Origin: Lentzea flava
GTDB taxonomy: Bacteria; Actinomycetota; Actinomycetes; Mycobacteriales; Pseudonocardiaceae
DNA: 40,215 nucleotides
Reading direction: 5' to 3'
Assembly: GCF_014648475.1 (NCBI RefSeq)
Contig: NZ_BMRE01000064.1
Coordinates: 1-40,215 of the forward strand
Made by a program: the position numbers and the translations under genes. A model generated the notes under the pieces. The model saw nothing but the letters and a program-made list of their open reading frames with translations, was not told the origin of the DNA and did no database searches. Below are positions 6,372 through 14,194 of this stretch, piece after piece (within the stretch, counting starts at the first letter, position 1; every line of letters begins with the position of its first letter).

Positions 6372-8089
6372 TGCGTTTCTACTTCTCCACTCTGGCCGGG
6401 CACCGCCGCGGCGTCCTGATCCTGCTCGGCTGGTCCGCACTCGAAGGCGTTCCCGCGTTCTTCGGCGGCAAGCTCGTCGGCACCGCCGTCGACAGGGGTT
6501 TCGCCGCGGGTGATCCGCTGGCCGGTGTCCTCTGGCTGCTCGCCTTCGCGGCACTCGCGGTCGCCGGCGCGCTCGGCCAGCGCCAGGTCTTCGCACGGCT
6601 CGGCGACGTCGTCGAACCCATGCGCGACGCGCTGGTCACGCGGGTCGTGAAGGGTGTCCTGAACGATCCGGCCCACCGCCGCACCCCGGACGCCAGCGCG
6701 GTCGCCATGATCACCCGGCACGTCGAGGTCGTCCGCGACGCGACCGCCGGTGTCCTGGTCCAGGCACGCGCGCTGCTGGTCACGACGGTGGCCGCGCTGG
6801 TCGGCCTCGCGACCACAGCCGCCGCGTTGATCTGGCTGGTCGTCCTGCCGATCGTGGCCGCGCTCCTGCTCTTCGCGCTCATGCTGCCATCGCTCGCCAA
6901 ACGGCAACGCGACGCCGTGATGGCCGACGAACACACCGCGGAGGCATCGGGCGCGGTGCTCACCGGACTCCGCGACGTCGCTGCCTGCACCGCGTCGGAC
7001 GAGGCCTACGACGACATCGCCACGCAGATCACCCGGCAGGCCAGGGCCACGATCACCGTCGCGTGGGCGAACTCGTTGCGCGCCACGGTGATCGCGCTGG
7101 GCGGCTTCGCCCCGATCGTGCTGCTGGTGGCGTTCGCTCCCCCGCTCGTCGCATCGGGCCGGCTGACCACCGGTGCGGTGCTGGCCGCGGTCGTCTACCT
7201 CACCAACAGCGTGAACCCGGCTCTGCACGGCCTCGCGCGCACCACCAGCACCGTCGTGATGCGGCTGATGGTTGCCCTCAAACGACTTCAGGAAGCCGCA
7301 CCGCAGACCGGCAAGGATGACGGCGAGGAAATCCCGTCCAACGGCGAGTTCGTGCTGCGTGACGTCACGTTCGGCTGGAGCGCGGACGCGGAACCGGTGC
7401 TGCGCGACGTCTCGCTCAGCCTGAAGCCGGGCGACCACCTGGCCGTGGTGGGCCCGTCCGGCATCGGCAAGTCCACAATGGCCAGTCTGCTGACCGGTCT
7501 GATGCCGCCGGACAACGGCAGCGTCCTGTTCGGCGGCGCGCCCGTCGACCGGGTGGTTCCCGAGGTGAGGCACCACGCGATCGCGCTGATCCCGCAGGAG
7601 ACGTACCTGTTCACGGGTACCGTGCGGGAAAATCTCGCGCTGCTCGCGCCGTGGGCGACCGACGAGGATCTGCTCGACGCGGTGGACAAGGTTGGCGCCA
7701 AACAACTTCTGGACCGGCTGGGCGGACTGGACGCCTCGCTCGGCCATGCGGGCGAAGGACTCTCCGCCGGTGAGGCGCAACTCCTCGCACTCGCGCGGGT
7801 GTACGTCACGTCCGCGAGCGTCGTGATCCTCGACGAGGCGACCTCACACCTGGACCCGGCCGCGGAAGCCAGGGTCGAACGCGCCTTTGCCGGAAGGGAC
7901 GGGATTCTCGTGGTGATCGCGCACCGGCTGAGCTCGGCGTTGCGGGCGAACCGCGTGCTGGTCATGGACGGCGGCAGGCCGTTGCTCGGCACCCACGAGC
8001 ACCTGCTGAAGACGTCCCCGCTCTACGGACAGCTCATGCTGGCCTGGGATCCCACCCGCCACGAGGAAACCCCGCTGCCCAACCGGTAG
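6371..8089 (+). CDS. ABC transporter half-subunit (TMD-NBD), lanthipeptide exporter RamB-like
   Basis: A 572-aa partner of the preceding half-transporter. About six N-terminal membrane helices are followed by an ATPase domain with Walker A GPSGIGKST, Walker B VVILDEATSHLD, H-loop VIAHRLS and signature LSAGEAQLLALARV. The signature is altered (LSAGE instead of LSGGE), while the partner keeps the canonical form, as often seen in asymmetric heterodimeric exporters. The ATG at 6371 overlaps the upstream stop; a GTG three bases earlier (6368) is an alternative. GGGGGTGAG just upstream can act as ribosome binding site. The gene ends 16 bases before the convergent DUF3145 gene and no clear terminator separates them. 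Confidence 0.9.
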   Translation: MRFYFSTLAGHRRGVLILLGWSALEGVPAFFGGKLVGTAVDRGFAAGDPLAGVLWLLAFAALAVAGALGQRQVFARLGDVVEPMRDALVTRVVKGVLNDPAHRRTPDASAVAMITRHVEVVRDATAGVLVQARALLVTTVAALVGLATTAAALIWLVVLPIVAALLLFALMLPSLAKRQRDAVMADEHTAEASGAVLTGLRDVAACTASDEAYDDIATQITRQARATITVAWANSLRATVIALGGFAPIVLLVAFAPPLVASGRLTTGAVLAAVVYLTNSVNPALHGLARTTSTVVMRLMVALKRLQEAAPQTGKDDGEEIPSNGEFVLRDVTFGWSADAEPVLRDVSLSLKPGDHLAVVGPSGIGKSTMASLLTGLMPPDNGSVLFGGAPVDRVVPEVRHHAIALIPQETYLFTGTVRENLALLAPWATDEDLLDAVDKVGAKQLLDRLGGLDASLGHAGEGLSAGEAQLLALARVYVTSASVVILDEATSHLDPAAEARVERAFAGRDGILVVIAHRLSSALRANRVLVMDGGRPLLGTHEHLLKTSPLYGQLMLAWDPTRHEETPLPNR

Positions 8090-8105
8090 CGGGGTCCACT
8101 CAGGA

Positions 8106-8609
8106 CTATCCGACCCTGTGCAGCCAGGTCACGGGCGCGCCGTCGCCGGCGCGGCGGAACGGTTCCAGCGCGTCGTCCCACGCCGCGCCGAGCAGCTCGT
8201 CCACCCCGTGGGCGAAGGACTCACCACCGCGCGACCGTGCGGCCAGAGCACGCAGCTGGTCCTCGTTGACCACGATGTCACCGTTGGCCGAGGTTCTGGC
8301 GTGCCACAGTCCCAGAACAGGTGCGAAGCAGAAGCGTTCGCCGTCCTGACCTGGTGATGGTTCCTCGGTCACCTCGAACCGGAGCATGGGCCACGCGCGC
8401 AGCGCAGCCACGAGTTTCGCGCCGGTGCCGGCCTCCGCCGTCCATGCGCATTCAGCGCGCAACTGGCCTGGTGCCGCGGGTTGCGCTGCCCACCTGAGGT
8501 CCACTCGTTCACCGAGGGTGCCCGAGATCGCCCACTCGACGTGCGGACAGACCGCAGACGGCGACGAGTGGACGTAGACCACGCCACTGGTGCTGCCACG
8601 GGTGCTCAC
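8106..8609 (-). CDS. DUF3145 domain-containing protein
   Basis: A 167-aa soluble protein that I recognise as the conserved actinobacterial DUF3145 family: the start STRG-x-GVVYVHSSPSAVCPHVEWA, the central LRFEVTEEPSPG and the end AWDDALEPFRRAGDGAPVTWLH are characteristic and the length is usual. Its biochemical function is unknown; it is widely retained across actinomycetes as a single gene. The GTG at 8607-8609 is preceded on the minus strand by GGAGG with 6-nt spacing. It converges with the lanthipeptide ABC genes. Upstream, 8610-8808 holds a perfect 10-bp palindrome and a DevR-like box. Confidence 0.9.
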   Translation of the reverse strand: MSTRGSTSGVVYVHSSPSAVCPHVEWAISGTLGERVDLRWAAQPAAPGQLRAECAWTAEAGTGAKLVAALRAWPMLRFEVTEEPSPGQDGERFCFAPVLGLWHARTSANGDIVVNEDQLRALAARSRGGESFAHGVDELLGAAWDDALEPFRRAGDGAPVTWLHRVG

Positions 8610-8664
8610 TGCTGACCTCCGCTACTCGACGAGGGACGTCTTCCCCTACGCCTTTGCCGAGCGA

Positions 8665-8674
8665 GGTGATCACC
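8665..8674. promoter_or_regulatory. Perfect 10-bp palindrome upstream of DUF3145
   Basis: GGTGATCACC (8665-8674) lies 56-65 bases upstream of the DUF3145 GTG, in a plausible promoter position. It may be an operator; the length is short and chance occurrence is possible. Confidence 0.3.
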
Positions 8675-8762
8675 GTGAAACCCGTTCGCTGCATTCTGCC
8701 TCGACATGAGGCATGTCCGCCATAAGAACCAGCTCGATCATCACCCGACCGGGGCAGATACA

Positions 8763-8777
8763 GGCCTTTAGTCCCGA
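8763..8777 (-). promoter_or_regulatory. DevR/DosR-like box
   Basis: On the minus strand this reads TCGGGACTAAAGGCC. It agrees with the core of the mycobacterial DosR/DevR site (GGGACTWWAGTCCC-like) in its left half and centre; the right half is degenerate. It lies about 155 bases upstream of the DUF3145 start and just beyond the subtilase stop, so DUF3145 is the only possible downstream target in that orientation. Assignment is by motif memory only. Confidence 0.3.
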
Positions 8778-8808
8778 TCTCCCCGGCCGAGTGATGCGTG
8801 ATCGTGAT

Positions 8809-10155
8809 CTACAGGGCGTTTACCGCGGCAACCACGTCCACCAGACCCGTTCCCTTGTCGAACGACGAGGTGTAGGGGCCGACGGCCGTGTAGCCGGTGC
8901 CGTACTTGTGGGCCGTCGACTTCAGCGCCCGCTCGATGTCGGCGGGCGTCGCGGAAGGCTTGGCCTGGAACAGCTGTGCGACGATGCCGGCGATCTGCGG
9001 AGCCGCCATCGACGTGCCGCTGATCGTGTTGTACGTGCCGATGTCGAGCAGCCCCGGCCCGTTCTGCGGCTGCAGACCGGTCGAGCAGATCGGCAGGTAG
9101 AGCCGGCAGGCCGAGACGATGTTCTCGCCGGGAGCCGAGATGTCCGGCCAGGTCGCGGGATCGGTCTTCAGACCGCGCGACGAGAAGTCGGACAGCGCGC
9201 CGTCACGGGTGCCGGTGCCCTGGTCGTTGTAGGAGGCCGCGGAGATCACGCCGGGCGTCGGGTCCTGACCGGGCGGGTTGGACAGGTTCTTCGAACCGTC
9301 GCCGCCGTCGTTGCCGTTCGCCCACACCACGACGACGCCCTCGGCGACGAGCTGACGCTGCAGCTTCACCGTGACGGAGTCCGGGTCGAACGCGCCACCA
9401 CCGGACGGGCCGTAGGAGTTGTTGATCACCTTGATCGGCGGGCAGGTCGCGGCGGGCACACCGGCGCCGCACGGGGCCTTGTGGTTCTCCAGCACCCAGT
9501 TCAGCGCGGCGTCCGCGCCGAGGATGAGGATCGCCGCGCCGGTCGAGATGACGACGCCCTTCGCGCCCGGCGCGGAACCGCCGACCTGCGTGCCGTCGGA
9601 GAGCTGGTACGGCGTGCCGATCGCGATGCCGGTGACGTGCGTGCCGTGGCCACCCAGCGACGTCGTGTCGGTGTCGACGAGGTTCGGCACCGGGACGATG
9701 CAGCTGGTGTCGGTCGACCCGTCGGCCGCGCACAGGCTCTTCAGGTTGCGGACGATCTTGCCGCCGGCGAACGCCGGGTGCGTCGGGTCCACCCCGGAGT
9801 CGATCACCGCGACCGAGACGCCCGCGCCGGTCAGCCCGGACGCCTGCTGGGCCTCGCGGCTGCGCGTCGCGACGGTGCCGGAGGAACCCAGGAACTTCGC
9901 GGGCCTGGTCACCTCGACGCGCGCGACGCCCGGCTTGGCGCGGGCAGAGGAGATCTGCGTCGAGGTGCCGCGAGCGGCGACCACGCCGATCTTGCGGAAG
10001 CTCGTGAGCTTCTGCAGACCGGCCGCCTCCACCGCCTGTTCGGCGGAGGTGAGATCAGTGCCGTGGACGTAGACCGTCGAGGACGTCTGGGCGGCCCCGA
10101 CAGGGGTAGAGGCAGCCACGAGCACTACGGCGAGCAGTGCGGCGCGTTTGAACAT
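8809..10155 (-). CDS. Secreted S8 family (subtilisin-like) serine peptidase
   Basis: A 448-aa protein. Residues 1-23 (MFKRAALLAVVLVAASTPVG...) form a Sec signal peptide. An inhibitor-I9-like propeptide follows, then the S8 catalytic domain with all three triad motifs: Asp in VAVIDSGVDPTHP, His in GGHGTHVTG and Ser in SGTSMAAPQIAG. The oxyanion-region Asn lies in VVVWANGNDGG. No additional C-terminal domain is present. It is expected to be a secreted general protease. The ATG at 10155 is chosen because it starts the signal peptide and has GGAGGG just upstream (spacing short); an upstream in-frame ATG at 10203 would add 16 charged residues before the signal. The divergent gene starts 144 bases away and the shared intergenic region has a CRP-like site. 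Confidence 0.92.
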   Translation of the reverse strand: MFKRAALLAVVLVAASTPVGAAQTSSTVYVHGTDLTSAEQAVEAAGLQKLTSFRKIGVVAARGTSTQISSARAKPGVARVEVTRPAKFLGSSGTVATRSREAQQASGLTGAGVSVAVIDSGVDPTHPAFAGGKIVRNLKSLCAADGSTDTSCIVPVPNLVDTDTTSLGGHGTHVTGIAIGTPYQLSDGTQVGGSAPGAKGVVISTGAAILILGADAALNWVLENHKAPCGAGVPAATCPPIKVINNSYGPSGGGAFDPDSVTVKLQRQLVAEGVVVVWANGNDGGDGSKNLSNPPGQDPTPGVISAASYNDQGTGTRDGALSDFSSRGLKTDPATWPDISAPGENIVSACRLYLPICSTGLQPQNGPGLLDIGTYNTISGTSMAAPQIAGIVAQLFQAKPSATPADIERALKSTAHKYGTGYTAVGPYTSSFDKGTGLVDVVAAVNAL

Positions 10156-10209
10156 GGACCCTCCGTGAACATAGGCAGGCAATCCATCTAACGAGTGATC
10201 CACTTATCG

Positions 10210-10223
10210 GTGACGGGTGTCAC
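10210..10223. promoter_or_regulatory. CRP/GlxR-like dyad GTGA-N6-TCAC
   Basis: GTGACGGGTGTCAC in the 143-bp intergenic region between the divergent subtilase gene and the NERD-like membrane protein gene. It matches the core symmetry of cAMP-receptor-family sites (GTGA-N6-TCAC). It lies 55 bases upstream of the subtilase start and about 75 bases upstream of the other start. Confidence 0.35.
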
Positions 10224-10298
10224 GCAACGTCTCGACTGGGTGCGTTTGGTCGACCCCGGACCGCTACCGTGTCCCCCCGTGCGGAAAGGTGGGGACTC

Positions 10299-11534
10299 GT
10301 GCGGCTGATCCGTCTGGGCGCTGAACCTTCAGCCATTGGGGCGGACGTCCGTGCCGCCCTCACGGCGTGTGGCGCGGGTACCGAGGTCCTGGGTGGGGTG
10401 GCGCTGACGGGCGTCCAGCCACCCGACTGCCCCGTGCCGCTGGACGCGATCGTCGTGCTGCCCAAGGGCGTTCTGGTGATCGTCGGCGTCGACCTGCCCG
10501 ATCCCGCTGTGAAGCTCGAGGCGCCGCTCGGCGGTCAGTGGAAGATCGACGGGTGGCCGCTCATCAGCCAGGACGGCGCGGCGAACCCCGCGACCGAGGC
10601 GGTGGCGGCGGCGACCGCGGTGGCGCAGCGGATCCAGGCGATGCGCGCGGAGCCGCTGCCGGTCAGCACGGTCGTGGCGGTCGGGCCGTTCGTGAGCCAG
10701 GTCGTGCAGCCCACCTCCGACCTCAACCGCGGCGTGCGGGTGCTGCACCCCAAACCGTCCACTTTGCTCAGCGCCGCCCGTGAGCTCGCGACGTCATCGG
10801 TGCCGTGCACGGCCGACCACGCGATGAAGCTCCTCGCGATCCTGCAGACCACCGGCACGCCGCCGGACGCGGGGACCCTGCTCGCCGAAGGCTTCAGCGA
10901 CGCCGTCTCCCCCGACCTCGCGGCCGCGAGCACGATGCTGATCCCGAAGGTCCACGCCGGGCACGTGCTGGCGCGCAAACGCTTGCAGAACAAGGTGCCG
11001 ATGCCCTATCTCGCGATCGGCGCGCTGGTCGCGGTGCTGCTCTTCGTGTGGCTGGTCGTGGCCGTCTCCGGCGACGACAAGCCGGCCGACGCGACGCCGG
11101 AACCGTCGGCGACGGCACCGACGACGGTCGTCGTGGACGGCACGACGTTCGTGCCGAAGGACGTCAGGAAGGACAAGGACTGCCAGGCGCAGGCGTTCGG
11201 CGACGCGAAGGCGTGGCTGATCGCGAACGAGTGCGGCGAGCTGCAGCGCGCCACCTATGAGACGAGCGTGCAGGGCAAACCGGTGACGGTCATGGTCGCC
11301 GATCTCAACCTCCTGGACTCGCCGAGCGCGACCGCGTTCCACAAGGTCGTCGCCGCGCCGGGGTCGGGCGGCGTCAACGGGCTGGACGGCAAACCCGTGG
11401 AGAACGCCGCGTTCGCGACCGGCGTCAAGGGAAGCCACGTTCAGCTGGCGTTCGTGGTGTGGTCCGGTGGCGCCGGCGATGCGGCCCTCGACCCGATCGC
11501 CAAGCAGGCGTTGCGGCTGCCCGCCACCCGGTAG
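10299..11534 (+). CDS. Single-pass membrane protein with degenerate NERD-like N-terminal domain
   Basis: A 411-aa protein from the GTG at 10299, chosen because GGAAAGGTGGGG lies just upstream; a GTG at 10269 would add ten residues. The N-terminal half contains LDAIVVLPKGVLVIVGVDLP, then QWKIDGWPL and NPATEAVAAATAVAQRIQ. This strand order recalls the NERD (nuclease-related) fold, but the catalytic acidic/Lys residues usually found after the GVFVIE strand are not there. A single membrane helix (YLAIGALVAVLLFVWLVVAV) lies near residues 236-255, followed by an Ala/Pro/Thr linker and an extracellular domain containing two Cys (DCQAQ and NECGEL) that could form a disulfide. Function unknown; the NERD assignment is tentative. 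Confidence 0.75.
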   Translation: MRLIRLGAEPSAIGADVRAALTACGAGTEVLGGVALTGVQPPDCPVPLDAIVVLPKGVLVIVGVDLPDPAVKLEAPLGGQWKIDGWPLISQDGAANPATEAVAAATAVAQRIQAMRAEPLPVSTVVAVGPFVSQVVQPTSDLNRGVRVLHPKPSTLLSAARELATSSVPCTADHAMKLLAILQTTGTPPDAGTLLAEGFSDAVSPDLAAASTMLIPKVHAGHVLARKRLQNKVPMPYLAIGALVAVLLFVWLVVAVSGDDKPADATPEPSATAPTTVVVDGTTFVPKDVRKDKDCQAQAFGDAKAWLIANECGELQRATYETSVQGKPVTVMVADLNLLDSPSATAFHKVVAAPGSGGVNGLDGKPVENAAFATGVKGSHVQLAFVVWSGGAGDAALDPIAKQALRLPATR

Positions 11535-11546
11535 AGGGTGGAGGGC

Positions 11547-11906
11547 ATGGTCGGACAACTTCGTTCTGTCGTGCTCGACTGCCCGAACCCCTCCGAACTG
11601 GCGTCCTTCTACGAGAAGCTGCTCGGCGCCGAGCGCCTCGCCGGTGGTGACGACACCTGGGTGGTGATCGTCGCGAACGGCACGCGCCTCGCCTTCCAGC
11701 GCGCGCCCGAGTACCAGCCGCCCACGTTCCCGGACCCGCACGGCTCCCAGCAGTTCCACCTCGACGTGCTGGTCGAGGACATCGAGGAGGCCGAGCCCAA
11801 GGCCCTGGCGCTCGGTGCGCGGCTGGTGCAGAAGGACAACGACGACACGTTCCGCGTCTACGCGGACCCCGTCGGACACACGTTCTGCCTCGTGTGGCTC
11901 ACCTAG
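11547..11906 (+). CDS. VOC family (glyoxalase-like) protein
   Basis: A 119-aa single-module vicinal-oxygen-chelate protein: it opens with VVLDCPNPSELASFYEKLLGAE, the usual first strand-helix of Glyoxalase_6-type proteins, and has FHLDVLVEDIEEAEPKALALGA in the second half and DPVGHTFCLVW at the end. Such proteins cover lyases, dioxygenases and drug-binding resistance proteins; the substrate cannot be inferred. The ATG at 11547 has GGTGGAGGG ending just before it and is preferred over the GTG at 11538. It lies 12 bases after the preceding gene, so the two may be cotranscribed. Confidence 0.88.
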   Translation: MVGQLRSVVLDCPNPSELASFYEKLLGAERLAGGDDTWVVIVANGTRLAFQRAPEYQPPTFPDPHGSQQFHLDVLVEDIEEAEPKALALGARLVQKDNDDTFRVYADPVGHTFCLVWLT

Positions 11907-11914
11907 TTCGCGCC

Positions 11915-11920
11915 TACTGT
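11915..11920 (+). promoter_or_regulatory. -10 hexamer for a leaderless transcript
   Basis: TACTGT lies 7 bases before the ATG at 11928, which would put the transcription start on or next to the start codon. No ribosome binding site precedes the ATG. Confidence 0.5.
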
Positions 11921-11927
11921 GGGCGCC

Positions 11928-13268
11928 ATGGACTTCGACGTCATCGTCATCGGTGGTGGCCCCGTAGGTGAGAACGTGGCGTGGCGGACGGCCGCGGGAG
12001 GCCTGTCCACCGCCATGATCGAGAAGGAGCTGGTCGGCGGCGAGTGCTCGTACTGGGCGTGCATGCCCTCGAAGGCGTTGCTCCGGCCCGGTCACGCGCT
12101 CGCGGCCGCCCGGCGGGTGCAGGGCGTGCAGGCGGGGTCGCTGGACCCGGCCGAGGTGCTCGCGCGCCGCACCGGCTTCACCTCCAACTGGGACGACTCC
12201 GGCCAGGTCAAGTGGGCCGAGTCGGAGAACATCACGGTCATTCGCGGCGATGGTGAGGTCACCGGCGAACGCGAGGTCACGGTCGGCGGCGAGGTCCACC
12301 GGGCGCGCCAGGCCGTCGTCGTGTGCACCGGCAGCGTGCCGAAGATGCCGCCGCTGGACGGCATCGCGGACACTCCGGTGTGGACGTCGCGCGATGCCAC
12401 GTCGGCGCGCGAGGTTCCGGACTCGCTGGTGGTGCTGGGTGGCGGTGTCGTCGGCGTCGAGATGGCGCAGGCGTGGGCGCGGCTGGGGTCGAAGGTGACG
12501 CTGGTGGTGTCCGGCGACCGGCCGTTGCCGCGCATGGAGGAGTTCGTCGGGCCGCTCGTGGTCGAGGGCCTGCAGGAGGACGGCGTCGAGGTGCTGCTCA
12601 ACGCCCGTGCGTCGGCCGTCGCGCCGGGTGCGCTGACGTTGCAGGACGGCAGGGTCGTGCAGGGCTCTGAGATCCTCGTCGCCACCGGACGGGTGCCGGC
12701 GACGAAGGACGGCAAGCCGCTGACCGTCGACGACACCGGCCTCGTGTCCGGTGTGGACGGACGGTGGCTGTACGCGGCCGGCGACGTGACCGGGCGCGCG
12801 TTGCTGACGCACCAGGGCAAGTACCAGGCGCGGGCGGTCGGAACGGCGATTCTCGAACGGTCGCGCGGGTTCGAGCCCAAGCAGTGGTCGGCGGGCCAGG
12901 CGTGGGCGGACCACGTGGCGGTGCCGCAGGTGGTGTTCACCGATCCCGAGGTGGCGTTCGTCGGCCACACCGCGGAGGAGGCGCGCAAGGCCGGCCGGGA
13001 CGTCAAGGTGGTCGACCTCGACATCGCGGTCGCCGGCTCGTCGCTGCACGCGGACGGCTACCGCGGCAAGACGCGGATGGTCGTGGACGAGCGCACGCGG
13101 ACTCTGGTCGGCGTCACGTTCGTCGGCCAGGACGTCGCCGAGCTGCTGCACTCGGCCACCGTCGCGATCGTCGGGGAGGTCACCGTGGACCGGTTGTGGC
13201 ACGCGGTGCCCTCGTACCCGACGATCAGCGAGGTCTGGCTGCGCCTGCTGGAGGCCTACGGGCTCTGA
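11928..13268 (+). CDS. FAD-dependent pyridine nucleotide-disulfide oxidoreductase
   Basis: A 446-aa class I flavin disulfide-reductase-fold enzyme. The N-terminal FAD-binding motif is VIVIGGGPVGENVA; the redox-active disulfide is C40-x4-C45 in GGECSYWACMPSKALL; the NAD(P)-binding motif is LVVLGGGVVGVEMAQAWARLG; the second FAD motif is LYAAGDVTG; and a C-terminal dimerisation domain follows. The usual HPTxSE catalytic base pair reads YPTISE here, so His is replaced by Tyr while Glu is kept. That argues against true dihydrolipoamide dehydrogenase or glutathione reductase activity, and the substrate is unknown. The ATG at 11928 is preferred over GTG 11919 because of the leaderless promoter pattern. 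Its 3' end overlaps the convergent TetR gene by 13 bases. Confidence 0.88.
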   Translation: MDFDVIVIGGGPVGENVAWRTAAGGLSTAMIEKELVGGECSYWACMPSKALLRPGHALAAARRVQGVQAGSLDPAEVLARRTGFTSNWDDSGQVKWAESENITVIRGDGEVTGEREVTVGGEVHRARQAVVVCTGSVPKMPPLDGIADTPVWTSRDATSAREVPDSLVVLGGGVVGVEMAQAWARLGSKVTLVVSGDRPLPRMEEFVGPLVVEGLQEDGVEVLLNARASAVAPGALTLQDGRVVQGSEILVATGRVPATKDGKPLTVDDTGLVSGVDGRWLYAAGDVTGRALLTHQGKYQARAVGTAILERSRGFEPKQWSAGQAWADHVAVPQVVFTDPEVAFVGHTAEEARKAGRDVKVVDLDIAVAGSSLHADGYRGKTRMVVDERTRTLVGVTFVGQDVAELLHSATVAIVGEVTVDRLWHAVPSYPTISEVWLRLLEAYGL

Positions 13269-13879
13269 GGGGCGGGCTGCGGTTCCAGGACGGAACCGAG
13301 CATCCCGGCGAGCAGCTCGTTCGCCGTGCCGACCACGTACGCGCGGTCATCGGGATCGACGCGTTCGGCGAGCTTGAACAGCGCGTCCGCGGTCTGCACG
13401 GCGATCCGGAAGGTCAGCATCACCGGGGCGTCGCCGTGCGCGCCGAACCGGTTGACGAACAGCTCCGCCAGCCGTTCGGCCATCAGCTCGTACTGGTCGA
13501 CGCTGGAGTCGAGCCGGTGGCTGTCCAGCATGTCGCTGAACCGCACCCGGCCGAAGCCCGGCACGTCGGTCAGCATCCGCATGTAGACGCTGACGATCTG
13601 GGCCATGGCCTCGCGCCACGTGTCCGCGATCAGGTCGGCGGCGAACAGCTGCTCGACCTCGTGGAGATACGTCTCCATCCCCCGCAGTGCGAGAGCGTGG
13701 ACAACAGATCGTTTGTCCGGGAAGTACTGATAGAAGGAACCAATGGGCACACCGGCCACATCGACGATGCGCGCCGTGGTGATGTCGTCGTAGTCGTATT
13801 CGTTCAGCAGGCTCGCACAGGCATCCAGGATGGCGGCGACAGTGGCCGCGCCACGCTGTTGCACCGGCTGCCGACGCAT
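13256..13879 (-). CDS. TetR family transcriptional regulator
   Basis: A 207-aa regulator. The helix-turn-helix occupies about residues 12-58, with ATVAAILDACASLLNEYDYDDITT and then VAGVPIGSFYQYFPDKRSVV, the canonical TetR recognition helix. The remainder is the ligand-binding/dimerisation domain. The start chosen (ATG at 13879, MRRQPVQQRG) matches the usual short N-terminal arm of this subgroup and has TAGCCA and GGGTG just upstream. An ATG at 13936 is an alternative adding 19 residues that look non-structural. It converges with the flavin oxidoreductase gene. The regulated target is not obvious. Confidence 0.85.
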   Translation of the reverse strand: MRRQPVQQRGAATVAAILDACASLLNEYDYDDITTARIVDVAGVPIGSFYQYFPDKRSVVHALALRGMETYLHEVEQLFAADLIADTWREAMAQIVSVYMRMLTDVPGFGRVRFSDMLDSHRLDSSVDQYELMAERLAELFVNRFGAHGDAPVMLTFRIAVQTADALFKLAERVDPDDRAYVVGTANELLAGMLGSVLEPQPAPQSP

Positions 13880-13974
13880 CACCCTGGCTAACCTGTCCCT
13901 GGCCGGGTCTTCATGCACGCGAACATCTTTATCCATACGACCCGTTGAGCCCAAGCACAGGTTCCCGACAGGTT

Positions 13975-14193
13975 TCAGCCCGGATCTCCCCGGCGTTTGC
14001 GATGAAGAACCCAACCGAAGTCGACAACGCAGACAACGGCGAGTAGTAAAAGCACGATTGCGAGCCAGACGAGGTCAGCTCTCAGTGCCAGCCATCCCGC
14101 GACCGAGTTGAAGACCAGGCCGAACCCGGCAAGCCACAACCGCAGCGTCAGAGCACTTCGCGGAGGCGCCGGGGGTGGCAGGTAGTCGCTCAC
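13975..14193 (-). CDS. Small two-helix membrane protein
   Basis: A 72-aa protein with a Pro-rich N-terminus and two hydrophobic helices, about LWLAGFGLVFNSVAGWLAL and LVWLAIVLLLLAVVCVVDF, ending in a basic tail HRKRRGDPG. The GTG at 14193 starts 1 base after the stop of the upstream membrane protein gene (TGAGGTG), which indicates translational coupling; an ATG at 14226 would overlap that gene. Function unknown; probably acts with the product of the preceding gene. Confidence 0.7.
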   Translation of the reverse strand: MSDYLPPPAPPRSALTLRLWLAGFGLVFNSVAGWLALRADLVWLAIVLLLLAVVCVVDFGWVLHRKRRGDPG

Positions 14194-14194
14194 C

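Noticed and set aside
2538..6596. Long open frames antisense to the lanthipeptide synthetase and transporter genes
   Set aside because: High GC makes antisense frames open by default. They are rich in Arg, Gly, His and Ala, show no domains and lie opposite clearly functional genes.
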